From: Flavobacterium oreochromis | Lineage (GTDB): Bacteria; Bacteroidota; Bacteroidia; Flavobacteriales; Flavobacteriaceae | Direction of reading: 5' to 3' | Length of the DNA: 64,000 nucleotides | Assembly: GCF_019565455.1 (NCBI RefSeq) | Contig: NZ_CP067377.1 | Span: 1,426,001-1,490,000 of the forward strand | Shown: positions 36,251-45,713 of the stretch, in pieces | Layout: each line of letters starts with the position of its first letter | Position numbering within the stretch: position 1 is the stretch's first letter | Program-made: the position numbers and the translations under genes | Notes under the pieces: generated by a model | Seen by the model: only the letters and a program-made list of their open reading frames with translations | Told to the model about the DNA's origin: nothing | Databases searched by the model: none

Positions 36251-37738
36251 ATGTATACATTTTCAAGCAAATTAAGAACCTTATCATTTGTCCTAATGGC
36301 ACTTGGTCTTTTAGGAATAGGGTATGGTTTTTTCAATGCACCTAAGACTACTGAGGACGTAGAAAAAATATTAGCAGCTGATGCACATGGTGAACACCAT
36401 GCTGCGCCAGCCCATGCTGAAGCTAAGCATGAAATGACTTCTGAACATAAAGAGGAAACTCATGTTGATAATAAAATAGTTGCAACTGATTCTGCTGTGA
36501 CTACTACAGAAGGATTAGATACACTGGCTAAAGATGTGAAAGCAGCTCATGCAGAAGCTGATTCTCACAAAGAAGTAAAACATGAAGAAAAAGTTGCGGT
36601 ACACGCTGAAGTAGCTTCACATGATGATCATAAAGCACATGTTGAACATGTGTTCCATCAATTACAGAATAAACCATGGGCTGCATTATATGTAGGTGCA
36701 TTGTTTATCTTTCTAATCTCATTAGGAGTATTAGCATTTTATGCTATTCAATGGGCTGCTCAGGTAGGTTGGTCTCCAGCTTTATTTAGAGTAATGGAAG
36801 CAATAACATCTTATATAGTACCTGGAGGTATCGTAATATTTGTGTTATTAGTATTAGCAGGAGTTCATATTAATCATTTGTTTATTTGGATGGACCCTGA
36901 AGTAGTGGCTCATGATCATTTAATTCAAGGAAAATCAGGATATTTAAATGTACCTTTCTTCTTAATTAGAGCGGCTGTATTTTTAGGAGGTTGGATATTT
37001 TATCGTCATTACACTCGTAAAAATTCATTAGCTTTAGATGAAACAAAAGATCTAGGATATTATAAAAAGAACTTTAAAGCATCTGCAGCATTCTTAGCAT
37101 TTTTCTTAGTCTCTGAATCAATGATGTCTTGGGATTGGATTATGTCAGTAGATCCACACTGGTTCTCTACATTATTCGGCTGGTATGTGTTTGCTTCTTT
37201 CTTTGTGAGTGGTATTACTGTAATTGCTTTAATTACATTATATCTAAAATCAAATGGATATTTAGAGTTTATTAACAATAGCCACTTCCATGACTTAGCT
37301 AAGTTTATGTTTGGTGTTTCTGTATTTTGGACTTATTTATGGTTCTCTCAGTTCATGTTAATGTGGTATTCTAATATCCCTGAAGAAGTTACTTATTTTA
37401 AATTTAGAATTGAAAATTATAATTTACCATTCTTCGGTATGGTTGTAATGAATTTTATTTTTCCATTATTAATTTTAATTAATTCTGATTTTAAAAGAGT
37501 GCCTTGGATTATTACTATGGCTGGTGTCGTAATTTTATGTGGTCACTATTTAGATTTCCATAATATGATTTTCCCTGCTACAGTAGGAGATCAATGGTTT
37601 ATTGGTGCGGCAGAAATTGGATCGGTAGCTTTCTTTGCAGGTTTATTTATTTACGTTGTATTTACTGCTTTAACTAAAGCTCCTTTATTAGCAAAAGGTA
37701 ATCCTTATATCGAAGAAAGTAAACATTTTCATTATTAA
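36251..37738 (+). CDS. actF: alternative complex III membrane subunit ActF with His-rich loop
   Basis: 495 residues, ActC-like NrfD relative of about ten helices (helix 1 at 9-29, the rest from about 142). Between helix 1 and helix 2 lies a 100-residue hydrophilic insert of Ala/Glu/His repeats (about 42-138) with 16 histidines, such as HGEHHAAPAHAEAKHE. ActF forms a possible proton path without a quinone. The loop is likely metal-binding or disordered. Confidence 0.93.
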   Translation: MYTFSSKLRTLSFVLMALGLLGIGYGFFNAPKTTEDVEKILAADAHGEHHAAPAHAEAKHEMTSEHKEETHVDNKIVATDSAVTTTEGLDTLAKDVKAAHAEADSHKEVKHEEKVAVHAEVASHDDHKAHVEHVFHQLQNKPWAALYVGALFIFLISLGVLAFYAIQWAAQVGWSPALFRVMEAITSYIVPGGIVIFVLLVLAGVHINHLFIWMDPEVVAHDHLIQGKSGYLNVPFFLIRAAVFLGGWIFYRHYTRKNSLALDETKDLGYYKKNFKASAAFLAFFLVSESMMSWDWIMSVDPHWFSTLFGWYVFASFFVSGITVIALITLYLKSNGYLEFINNSHFHDLAKFMFGVSVFWTYLWFSQFMLMWYSNIPEEVTYFKFRIENYNLPFFGMVVMNFIFPLLILINSDFKRVPWIITMAGVVILCGHYLDFHNMIFPATVGDQWFIGAAEIGSVAFFAGLFIYVVFTALTKAPLLAKGNPYIEESKHFHY

Positions 37739-37757
37739 TAATTAAACAAGAAAACAG

Positions 37758-38936
37758 ATGACAACTTTGTTGGTTCTAACAGTTTTAGTCTTATTATCGA
37801 TTGCTATATGGCAAATGACTAAAATTTTCGACTTGACTCAAGTGGGTAGAAAAGGTGATGATTCACAAATTGCTACCGATAATGATAATAAAGTTCATGG
37901 ATATTTAATGATGGGTTTTCTTGGATTCCTTTACATTTTCATGATCTATGGATTGTTAAAATGGGGACATTTAGCTTTGGGTACACCAGGATCTGAACAT
38001 GGCCCTGATTATGATCGTTTGATGAGTATTTCATTAGGGATTATATTTTTAGTACAAGCAATTACACAAGTATTATTACATTATTTTGCTTTTAAATATC
38101 GTGGAGAAGCGGGTAGAAAAGCTTTGTACTATGCAGATAACGATAAATTAGAGTTTATATGGACTATCATTCCAGTAATAACTTTAGCAGGTTTAATTCT
38201 TTATGGTCTTTATACATGGACAAATATCATGTTTGTTGATGAAGATGAAGAAGTATTAGTTGTAGAATTATATGCAAAGCAATTTAGCTGGGAAGCTCGT
38301 TATGCGGGTAAAGATAATGTATTAGGTAAAGCTAATGTTCGTTTAATTGAAGGTGTTAATACTTTAGGAGTCGATTTAAATGATCCAAACGCGCAAGATG
38401 ATATTGCAGTTCAAGAATTGCATATTCCTAAAGGTAAAAAGGTATTGTTTAAATTACGTTCACAAGATATTATTCATTCCGCTTATATGCCTCACTTTAG
38501 AGCGCAGATGAACTGTGTGCCAGGTATGGTAACTGAGTTTGCCTTTACGCCTACTATGACAACAGATGAAATGCGTCAAGATCCTGCAATTGTAGAAAAA
38601 GTAGCTGCAATTAATAAGATTAGAGCGAAAAAAAGTGCTGAATTAGTAGCGCAAGGTAAAACAGCTTTAGATCCTTATACTTTTGACTATTTAGTTTTAT
38701 GTAACAAAATTTGTGGTGCTTCTCACTACAATATGCAAATGAAAATTGTGGTGGATACCCCTGATCAGTTCCAAGCATGGTTAAAAGATAAAGGTACTAT
38801 TGTTAAAGCTGTGAAAGAAGAGCAAGCTGCTAAAGCAGCTGAAGCAGCAGGAGCTAAAAAAGAAGTGGATGCTCCTAAAAAAGCGGATACTGTAATGGTA
38901 GCTGAAGTAGCTGATTCAACAGCTGTTAAAAAATAA
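37758..38936 (+). CDS. coxB: cytochrome c oxidase subunit II
   Basis: 392 residues. Three N-terminal hydrophobic segments (about 1-15, 45-70, 130-155) and a periplasmic cupredoxin domain with the CuA site: His in IIHSAYMPHFRAQMNCVPG and LCNKICGASHYNMQMKI (C-x3-C-x3-H-x3-M pattern). A Lys/Ala-rich tail of about 40 residues follows (AAKAAEAAGAKKEVDAPKKA), probably disordered. Accepts electrons from the ACIII cytochromes. Confidence 0.95.
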   Translation: MTTLLVLTVLVLLSIAIWQMTKIFDLTQVGRKGDDSQIATDNDNKVHGYLMMGFLGFLYIFMIYGLLKWGHLALGTPGSEHGPDYDRLMSISLGIIFLVQAITQVLLHYFAFKYRGEAGRKALYYADNDKLEFIWTIIPVITLAGLILYGLYTWTNIMFVDEDEEVLVVELYAKQFSWEARYAGKDNVLGKANVRLIEGVNTLGVDLNDPNAQDDIAVQELHIPKGKKVLFKLRSQDIIHSAYMPHFRAQMNCVPGMVTEFAFTPTMTTDEMRQDPAIVEKVAAINKIRAKKSAELVAQGKTALDPYTFDYLVLCNKICGASHYNMQMKIVVDTPDQFQAWLKDKGTIVKAVKEEQAAKAAEAAGAKKEVDAPKKADTVMVAEVADSTAVKK

Positions 38937-38969
38937 TATAACGTAATCAAGAAACTTAAATAGAAATAT

Positions 38970-40772
38970 ATGGCAGCAGCACATGAGCACGATCACGCAC
39001 ACGATCACGATCACGCACACCACCATAAAGATACGTTCATTACTAAATATATTTTTAGTATTGATCATAAAATGATTGCTAAACAATACCTTATCACAGG
39101 TATTATAATGGGAATCATTGGGGTAGTAATGTCTTTATTATTCCGTATGCAAATTGCATGGCCTGAAGAGTCTTTTGGGATTTTCAAAATGCTTTTAGGT
39201 GAAAAAATGGCTCCAGGAGGAGTAATGCGTAATGATATTTATTTAGCATTAGTTACGATACATGGTACTATAATGGTATTCTTTGTATTAACAGCAGGAT
39301 TAAGTGGTACTTTTAGTAACTTACTTATTCCATTACAAATTGGAGCTCGTGATATGGCTTCAGGATTTATGAATATGGTTTCTTACTGGTTATTCTTTTT
39401 ATCTGCAGTAGTGATGATCTGTTCATTATTTGTTGAGTCAGGGCCAGCATCAGCAGGTTGGACTATTTATCCTCCACTATCTGCTTTACCACAAGCAATT
39501 CCAGGTTCAGGTACAGGTATGACTTTATGGTTAGCTTCAATGGCTATTTTCATTGCATCTTCTTTAATGGGATCTTTGAATTATGTAGTTACAGTTATTA
39601 ATTTAAGAACGAAAGGGATGTCAATGACTCGTTTACCATTAACCGTTTGGGCTTTCTTTATTACAGCAATTATTGGTATCGTTTCTTTCCCTGTATTATT
39701 ATCAGCAGCATTAATGTTGATTATGGATAGAAGTTTAGGTACATCTTTCTTTTTATCAGATATTTTTATTTCTGGTGAAGTATTACATTATCAAGGAGGT
39801 TCACCTGTTTTATTTGAACACTTATTCTGGTTTTTAGGACACCCTGAAGTATATATTGTATTATTACCTGCGTTAGGTATTACATCTGAAATTATTGCTA
39901 CAAATGCTCGTAAACCAATTTTCGGTTACCGTGCAATGATTGCTTCAATGTTAGCTATTGCTTTCTTATCAACTATCGTTTGGGGGCACCATATGTTCTT
40001 GTCAGGAATGAACCCTTTCTTAGGATCAGTATTTACCTTTACAACGTTGTTGATTGCAATTCCTTCTGCTGTAAAAGCTTTTAATTATATTACTACTTTA
40101 TGGAAGGGAAATTTACAAATGAATCCTGCCATGTTATTCTCTATAGGTTTAGTTTCTACATTTATTTCAGGAGGTTTAACAGGTATTATTTTAGGGGACT
40201 CTACATTAGATATCAATGTTCATGATACATATTTCGTAGTAGCTCACTTCCACTTAGTAATGGGTATTTCTGCATTATATGGTTTCTTTGCTGGGGTTTA
40301 CCATTGGTTCCCTAGAATGTTTGGTAGAATGATGAATAAAACATTAGGATATATCCATTTTTGGATTACAGCAGTTTGTGCTTATGGAGTTTTCTATCCA
40401 ATGCATTTTATCGGTATGGCTGGTTTACCACGTCGTTATTATACAAATTCAAACTTTCCTTTGTTTGATGATCTAGCTGATGTTAACGTGATAATTACTG
40501 TTTTTGCATTAATTGGAGCAGTATTTCAGTTAATATTTATGTGGAATTTCTTCTATAGTATTTTCTATGGTAAGAAAGCAGAACAAAATCCTTGGAAATC
40601 AAATACATTAGAGTGGACTGCGCCTGTTGAGCATATTCATGGTAACTGGCCAGGTGAATTACCTACAGTGCACCGTTGGGCTTATGATTATTCTAAGCCA
40701 GGACATGAGGATGATTTTGTACCTCAAACTGTTCCGATGAAAGAAGGAGAACAAGAATTACATCACGCTTAA
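38970..40772 (+). CDS. coxA: cytochrome c oxidase subunit I with His-rich N-terminus
   Basis: 600 residues, twelve helices. Haem-copper ligands are visible: FWFLGHPEVYIVLLP (CuB His and cross-linked Tyr), WGHHMFLSGMNP (two CuB His) and VAHFHLVMGISALYG (haem ligands). The N-terminus MAAAHEHDHAHDHDHAHHHK holds nine His in twenty residues, on the cytoplasmic side. coxC is not next; the operon ends at a terminator 18 bases later. Confidence 0.96.
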   Translation: MAAAHEHDHAHDHDHAHHHKDTFITKYIFSIDHKMIAKQYLITGIIMGIIGVVMSLLFRMQIAWPEESFGIFKMLLGEKMAPGGVMRNDIYLALVTIHGTIMVFFVLTAGLSGTFSNLLIPLQIGARDMASGFMNMVSYWLFFLSAVVMICSLFVESGPASAGWTIYPPLSALPQAIPGSGTGMTLWLASMAIFIASSLMGSLNYVVTVINLRTKGMSMTRLPLTVWAFFITAIIGIVSFPVLLSAALMLIMDRSLGTSFFLSDIFISGEVLHYQGGSPVLFEHLFWFLGHPEVYIVLLPALGITSEIIATNARKPIFGYRAMIASMLAIAFLSTIVWGHHMFLSGMNPFLGSVFTFTTLLIAIPSAVKAFNYITTLWKGNLQMNPAMLFSIGLVSTFISGGLTGIILGDSTLDINVHDTYFVVAHFHLVMGISALYGFFAGVYHWFPRMFGRMMNKTLGYIHFWITAVCAYGVFYPMHFIGMAGLPRRYYTNSNFPLFDDLADVNVIITVFALIGAVFQLIFMWNFFYSIFYGKKAEQNPWKSNTLEWTAPVEHIHGNWPGELPTVHRWAYDYSKPGHEDDFVPQTVPMKEGEQELHHA

Positions 40773-40790
40773 TTATAAAAACTTTCTTTA

Positions 40791-40819
40791 AATGCCTCTC
40801 TTTTGAGAGGCATTTTTTT
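40791..40819 (+). terminator. terminator of the act-cox operon
   Basis: AATGCCTCTC-TTTT-GAGAGGCATT, perfect 10-bp stem, then T tract to 40819. Confidence 0.93.
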
Positions 40820-40849
40820 ATTTTTATATTCTTATTGATTTTTATATTT

Positions 40850-41533
40850 ATGAAACGATCTTTTCTATTAGTTTTTTTTATCTCATTTTTTGGTTTTTCA
40901 CAAAATCTGCCAGAAATAAAGGTGTTGGATTCTCTCTATAGAGAAGATCAATTCTATTTTGGGATTACTTATAATATACTTAAAAATAAACCCTATGGAG
41001 TTTCTCAAAATTCAACTTCAGGTAGTATTTTTTTAGGCTTTTTGAGGGATATACCTGTTAATAAATTACGAACCTTTGCAGTAGCACCAGGTATGGGTTT
41101 TTCTTACTCTAATTTTAAACAAAATTTGCTTATCAAAAAAAATGAATTTACTGTTAACTATTCTATTATTCCTAAGGATCAGATCTATGATAAAAATCGC
41201 TTGTCATTTGTAACAGTCGATGTGCCTCTAGAGTTTCGTTGGCGTAATTCTACACCTCAAAGTCATCGTTTTTGGCGGATTTATGGAGGAGTAAAAGCGA
41301 GTTATGTGTTATATAATCAATCTCAATTTATTGATTCTAAATATGAATATAAAGTGGTTAATAATCCAGATTTTAACCGTTTCCTTTATTCGGTTTATCT
41401 AACAGCTGGGTATAATAGTGGAAATATCTATGTGTCTTATGGATTAAATGACTTTTTTAAGAAAACACTATTTGATGAGAACTCTGGAAAAATTCGTTCC
41501 TTAAATTTTGGATTAATGTTTTATATTCTATAA
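40850..41533 (+). CDS. PorT-like outer-membrane beta-barrel protein
   Basis: 227 residues from the ATG at 40850 (a TTG at 40835 only adds five residues). Signal peptide MKRSFLLVFFISFFGFSQ, then alternating beta-strands ending on aromatic residues (QFYFGITYNIL, NIYVSYGLNDFF, LNFGLMFYIL), the pattern of the PorT/OMP_b-brl_2 fold. PorT itself belongs to the type IX secretion machinery, but this protein could be a general member. It lies outside the act-cox unit, after its terminator. Confidence 0.7.
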   Translation: MKRSFLLVFFISFFGFSQNLPEIKVLDSLYREDQFYFGITYNILKNKPYGVSQNSTSGSIFLGFLRDIPVNKLRTFAVAPGMGFSYSNFKQNLLIKKNEFTVNYSIIPKDQIYDKNRLSFVTVDVPLEFRWRNSTPQSHRFWRIYGGVKASYVLYNQSQFIDSKYEYKVVNNPDFNRFLYSVYLTAGYNSGNIYVSYGLNDFFKKTLFDENSGKIRSLNFGLMFYIL

Positions 41534-41565
41534 ATAGTTATTCTTTTTAATAGAGTATTAAGTAT

Positions 41566-42168
41566 TCATTGTTGCAATATAAATAAAATTATTTGAGGAA
41601 TAATTCCGCTAAGAGTACCTAGTATTAATTCAGTTCGGGTGTGTGCTTTCATTACTAATCTTGATATGGCAACACAAGAACTTAGGACTAGAAGAGTTAT
41701 TGTCAAACATAGAAAATATAAAGAATCTAATTTTATATGGTTAAGAATTATCCACGAACTCATACCGGTTATACTAAGCATGTGTAAACTGATTTTTTTA
41801 TTTAAAAAAGTAAAATATAACGCAATAATTGTGCTAATGCCGCTTGCTATAAAATAGTTTAATAAATAACGATCGCTATAATGAACTAAAGAAAGGGTGG
41901 TAATGAAATATGAAATTAATTGCAGGAAAAGAGGTGTTTTTCGTTCATTTACATTATTGATCATACTGTTTTCTATTTTTTTAAATCGAATAAGTAGATA
42001 GAAAATAATTAGAGGAATGAAAACAGTAATAATAAATGCTTTGTAAATATAATTTATTTCATTTATAAAATTATTAGATTTTATACTGAATAAATAAATT
42101 ACTATCGTATAAAAGGATATAAATAAAGGGTGGAATATATAAGATAAGATAGGGAATAATCGTTTCAT
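41566..42168 (-). CDS. PAP2-like polytopic membrane protein, catalytic motifs degenerate
   Basis: 200 residues, about six membrane helices. NVNERKTP after helix 2 and SRLVMKAHTRTELILGTLSG near the end resemble the flanks of PAP2 phosphatase motifs (SR-x5-H-x3-D), with the terminal Asp position occupied by other residues and the PSGH motif replaced by ISLHMLSITGMSSW. It is therefore a PAP2 relative that may lack phosphatase activity. Convergent with the beta-barrel gene. Function unknown. Confidence 0.55.
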   Translation of the reverse strand: MKRLFPILSYIFHPLFISFYTIVIYLFSIKSNNFINEINYIYKAFIITVFIPLIIFYLLIRFKKIENSMINNVNERKTPLFLQLISYFITTLSLVHYSDRYLLNYFIASGISTIIALYFTFLNKKISLHMLSITGMSSWIILNHIKLDSLYFLCLTITLLVLSSCVAISRLVMKAHTRTELILGTLSGIIPQIILFILQQ

Positions 42169-42398
42169 TTGTTATTATATAGGGGTGGAAAAGTATGTAA
42201 TTTTAAAATATTTTTATATTAATATGTTAGGCTTCAAGTTAATTTATTTAAGCTACTAGTTATGTAGTTATAGTAAATTTGTTTTGCTGACCAAAGAACG
42301 AAACAATGTTTTGAAATGACAAAACTATTTCAATTTTTTGTTTAATCGGTGAAATTTTATAAGCAATTCACACAAAGAAGCTATAAGAAGACAAGTAG

Positions 42399-42918
42399 GT
42401 GAATAGCGAGATTATTCTAACTCCAATTATTTTCTTTACAAGTTTTTACGGAAATCATAGTTCTGCTATTCAATTTATAAAGCAATATAGATTTTTTATT
42501 CCTAATATATTAGATAAGAGTAGATTCAATAGGTATTTTGATAAAATAGATAAACTTCTTTATGAATGATTTGAGATTGTAAGTTTTATTTTACGTTAAG
42601 AAAAAGAGCTGGTGTAAAAGCTTATAAGGAAAATAAATGATAGATAAATTACCTATTGAAGTCTTTATTTATTGAGAAAGCGCCTATTTAGATTCTGCTT
42701 TTGAGAGAAAATGTATTTTTTAAAAATTCAACGAAAATCTAATTCAAAAGAATTGACACTTTAGAACAAAAATTAGAAAAACTAAAAATGAGAAAAACAG
42801 TAGAAAAAACTATCAGTGCTATTAAAAATTATTCAAAACAATCATACATGTGGTTACTTTAGATGGATTTAGAATAGAGTTGACTTTGTTTGTATTCAGA
42901 TCGAAATTAAGTAAATGA
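42399..42918 (+). pseudogene. decayed transposase remnant (IS982-like)
   Basis: An N-terminal fragment 42399-42569 reads ILTPIIFFTSFYGNHSSAIQ then FRFFIPNI-type LDKSRFNRYFDKIDKLL, the helical start of a DDE transposase. After many stops in every frame, 42788-42918 reads RKTVEKTISAIKNYSKQS and, one base out of frame, IHVVTLDGFRIELTLFVF, the C-terminal transposase signature (K..IHAVT..GF). The central catalytic part is unreadable. I judge IS982-like from memory of that signature; the family is not certain. Multiple stops and at least one frameshift show old decay, unlike the single homopolymer lesions elsewhere. Confidence 0.6.
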
Positions 42919-43143
42919 ATCAACTGGTAACTTGAATTAATTATTATTTTATTAAATATTTTAACAAACTATAAAGAAAATATATTTATATATTATTAAA
43001 ATAAATAAATAAAAAATATTTTTAATAAAAAAAATACATATATTGTATAAAAATAAACAAAAACTAAAAAACATTATTTTTTACTAAATGTGTAATAATC
43101 ATCAGAATCGTAGTTAAAAAGATTTTGCTAAAAAATGTAAGTG
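42919..43143. other. extremely AT-rich spacer
   Basis: Between the transposase remnant and the next gene. In 42951-43080 I count 8 G/C in 130 bases. With phased A and T tracts it may be curved. The wider gap 42169-43143 otherwise holds only the remnant. Confidence 0.5.
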
Positions 43144-43551
43144 ATGAAAAAGGTATTGTTTTTATTAATGACGTTATTAAGCATAGGTGTAAGTTCTGCT
43201 CAGATGGAAGGGAAAATGATAGACCCTAGATTTGTAGGTTGTTGGGAAGGATCAGAAGTAGAACAGTTAGAAAAAGGAATTAGTAAACAGTGGAAAACAT
43301 GTCGTTTTGCTAATGGTAGTTGTGTCTTTTCTTTTGTTCTAATTGATCAAAAAGATAATGTAAATGAAACGTATCGAAAAGGAACTTGGTGGGTTGAAAA
43401 TGGTAAGTTTTATGAAGTTTTTGATGTAAATGAAGCAATCGATGAATATGAATTTGAATTCGTAGGGGAAAGTATAAGATTTACAGATACTAAAATTTCA
43501 GGATATAAAAATACCTATTATACTTTTATGGATCATAAAATAGAAAATTAG
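43144..43551 (+). CDS. secreted small protein of unknown function
   Basis: 135 residues. Signal peptide MKKVLFLLMTLLSIGVSSAQ, then a compact domain starting FVGCWEGSEVEQ, with RKGTWWVENGKFYEVFD and FEFVGESIRFTDTKISGY. The W-E-G opening and repeated beta-strands suggest a lipocalin-like fold. Two Cys (C13 and another in WKTCRF after the signal) could pair. Start: ATG 43144 rather than the preceding GTG. No promoter recognised; flanked by an IS remnant and a MITE-like element, so it sits in a mobile-element graveyard. Confidence 0.75.
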   Translation: MKKVLFLLMTLLSIGVSSAQMEGKMIDPRFVGCWEGSEVEQLEKGISKQWKTCRFANGSCVFSFVLIDQKDNVNETYRKGTWWVENGKFYEVFDVNEAIDEYEFEFVGESIRFTDTKISGYKNTYYTFMDHKIEN

Positions 43552-44009
43552 TTTAAGAATAATATACTTTAGTTATTAATTAGCGTTTTACTAATTATAA
43601 ATTATTTTAAAAAGAGATAATATGGGAGGAGGTTTTTCCTTCTTTTTGTATTTCTATTTAATAAAAAAACAATTTAAAGAGTCTTGTGTTTATAAGTGAA
43701 ATCACAATGCTTTATTAGAAAAGATTTGTTTAGAGTGCTTTTTATTATTAAAAAAATATTGATTTATATAAATTGGATTTATTTTGTTCAGGGATACGTT
43801 TGCTATTTCTAATTTTGTAGTTTTTGTATTTCGATGAAATAATTATTGCTAATGAATCGTGTATAATAATTTAGGGTTAAATTTTATCTATATTATTATA
43901 AAAAGATAGTGTGAATCTTCAGTGACTTTTTTGAAAATATTTTATTTTAGAGCGTTTTTAAGAGGCAATAATATCTTTTTTATAGATACAAACGAGTTGC
44001 AAAGTGGTA
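43552..44009. other. gene-free AT-rich stretch before the inverted-repeat element
   Basis: No ORF with family resemblance and no clear terminator for the preceding gene. Probably decayed sequence. Confidence 0.4.
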
Positions 44010-44155
44010 AAAAAAGGTTGTGTAAAAACAAAAAACATTTTCTAATTTTGGGTTTTACTATTAAGAAATAGTACCAACAGGTGGAATCTATATTTGTATA
44101 GAATGCTTTTAGTATTTCTTTTATTGGTATTGTTTGTTTTTACACAACCTTTTTT
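44010..44155. mobile_element. 146-bp MITE-like element with 23-bp perfect terminal inverted repeats
   Basis: AAAAAAGGTTGTGTAAAAAC plus AAA at 44010-44032 is exactly inverted at 44133-44155. The 100-base interior is non-coding and has its own short hairpin (TCTATA-TTTG-TATAGA). TA dinucleotides stand at 44008-44009 and 44155-44156 and could be a target duplication. It ends 11 bases past the rpoN stop and, as RNA, would fold into a long hairpin that may end rpoN transcription. Confidence 0.6.
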
Positions 44156-44166
44156 ACAGGATTTAA

Positions 44167-45636
44167 TTAGATTTTCTTACGCATCCTCGCAACAGGTATC
44201 TCTAATTGTTCACGATATTTAGCTACTGTCCTTCTGGCAATAGGATAACCGCGCTCTTTTAAAATGACAGCTAATTGATCATCAGGAAGAGGTTTGCTTT
44301 TATCTTCCTCCTTAATGACTTGTTGGAGGATTTTCTTAATTTCAATAGTTGAAACTTCTTCTCCTTGATCATTCATCATCGCTTCACTGAAGAAATCCTT
44401 TAGTAGTTTTGTACCGTAAGGAGTGTCTACATATTTACTGTTTGCTACTCGAGAAACTGTAGAAATATCCAACCCAATCATATCGGCGATATCTTTTAAG
44501 ATCATTGGTTTTAGTTTTGTTTCATCACCATCTAAAAAATATTCCTTTTGAAAAAGCATGATTGCATTCATGGTAACATACAAAGTTTCTTGACGTTGTT
44601 TAATTGCGTCAATAAACCATTTAGCAGAATCAAGTTTTTGTTTGATGAATTGAACAGCATCACGTTGTGCATTTGATTTATCTTTAGAGTCCTTATACGT
44701 TTTCATCATTTCTTGATAGTCTTTAGAAACGTGAAGCTCAGGAGCATTTCTGCCATTTAGAGTTAATTCTAATTCATCATCGTTAATCCTAATCATGAAA
44801 TCAGGAACTATGTGCTCTGTGATTTTAGTATTACCAGCAAAGGCACCTCCCGGTTTAGGATTTAGTTTTTCAATTTCATCAATTGCTTTTCTTAAATATT
44901 CTTTGGAAACACCGTATTTTTGCAATAGTTTTTCGTAGTGTTTTTTGGTAAAAGCATCAAATTGGTCCTCGATAATTTGAATAGCTAATTCAATAGATTC
45001 TGTTGGGGTTTTATGTTTTAATTGTAATAATAAACATTCTTGTAAATCACGAGCACCTACCCCAGAAGGTTCTAATTCGTGGATGATTGAGCAAAGAATT
45101 TTATTAACACGAGTTTCATCAGTGTAGATGGCTTGTGTAAATGCCATATCATCTACTATGTCTGCAATACTTCTGCGTAAGTATCCGTCATCATCCATAC
45201 TGCCAATTAAAAACTCAGCTATATCATTTTCTTCATCCGTTAAGACAAAAGTATTGAGCTGGTTTATTAAATCCTGATGAAAACTGACTGAAGCGATAAA
45301 AGGAGCTTCGTATTCATCGTCATCATCACTATAATTATTACTTTGTGTTTTATAATCAGGAGTTTCGTCGTTACTTAAATATTCATCTATATTAATATCG
45401 TTTGCATCAATGCTATCTGAATCATCAAAATCATCATATTCATCAGTGTCAAACTCATCTTTTTCAAACTTTTCTTCATCTTCTACGATTCCTCCTTCTA
45501 GCGCAGGGTTTTCGTTCATTTCTTCCATCAAACGTTGTTCAAAAGCTTGTGTGGGTAATTGTATGAGCTTCATCAACTGAATTTGTTGAGGAGAAAGTTT
45601 TTGAGATAATTTTAAGTTTAAATTTTGTTTTAACAT
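44167..45636 (-). CDS. rpoN: RNA polymerase sigma-54 factor
   Basis: 489 residues. Region I (MLKQNLNLKLSQKLSPQQIQ, Gln/Leu-rich activator-interacting part), a very acidic region II (about 50-110, with runs of Asp/Glu), the core-binding domain (about 120-300), and the DNA-binding domain with the RpoN box ARRTVAKYRE near residues 467-476. Sigma-54 needs AAA+ enhancer-binding partners; none is in view. It lies downstream of asnS, separated by 77 bases with an inverted repeat. Confidence 0.96.
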   Translation of the reverse strand: MLKQNLNLKLSQKLSPQQIQLMKLIQLPTQAFEQRLMEEMNENPALEGGIVEDEEKFEKDEFDTDEYDDFDDSDSIDANDINIDEYLSNDETPDYKTQSNNYSDDDDEYEAPFIASVSFHQDLINQLNTFVLTDEENDIAEFLIGSMDDDGYLRRSIADIVDDMAFTQAIYTDETRVNKILCSIIHELEPSGVGARDLQECLLLQLKHKTPTESIELAIQIIEDQFDAFTKKHYEKLLQKYGVSKEYLRKAIDEIEKLNPKPGGAFAGNTKITEHIVPDFMIRINDDELELTLNGRNAPELHVSKDYQEMMKTYKDSKDKSNAQRDAVQFIKQKLDSAKWFIDAIKQRQETLYVTMNAIMLFQKEYFLDGDETKLKPMILKDIADMIGLDISTVSRVANSKYVDTPYGTKLLKDFFSEAMMNDQGEEVSTIEIKKILQQVIKEEDKSKPLPDDQLAVILKERGYPIARRTVAKYREQLEIPVARMRKKI

Positions 45637-45659
45637 TTTCGATTATTCGGTTATTTGTC

Positions 45660-45696
45660 GATTTGGTTATTTGTTCTTTTTAAAAATAACCAAATC
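45660..45696. repeat. 13-bp inverted repeat between asnS and rpoN
   Basis: GATTTGGTTATTT (45660-45672) and AAATAACCAAATC (45684-45696) pair perfectly with an 11-base loop. No T tract follows on the minus strand, so attenuation or mRNA stability is more likely than full termination. Confidence 0.55.
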
Positions 45697-45713
45697 AACG
45701 AATCAACTATTGA

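Noticed and set aside
42169..43143. Possible complete insertion sequence
   Set aside because: No matching terminal inverted repeats found around the transposase remnant and the central catalytic region is lost.
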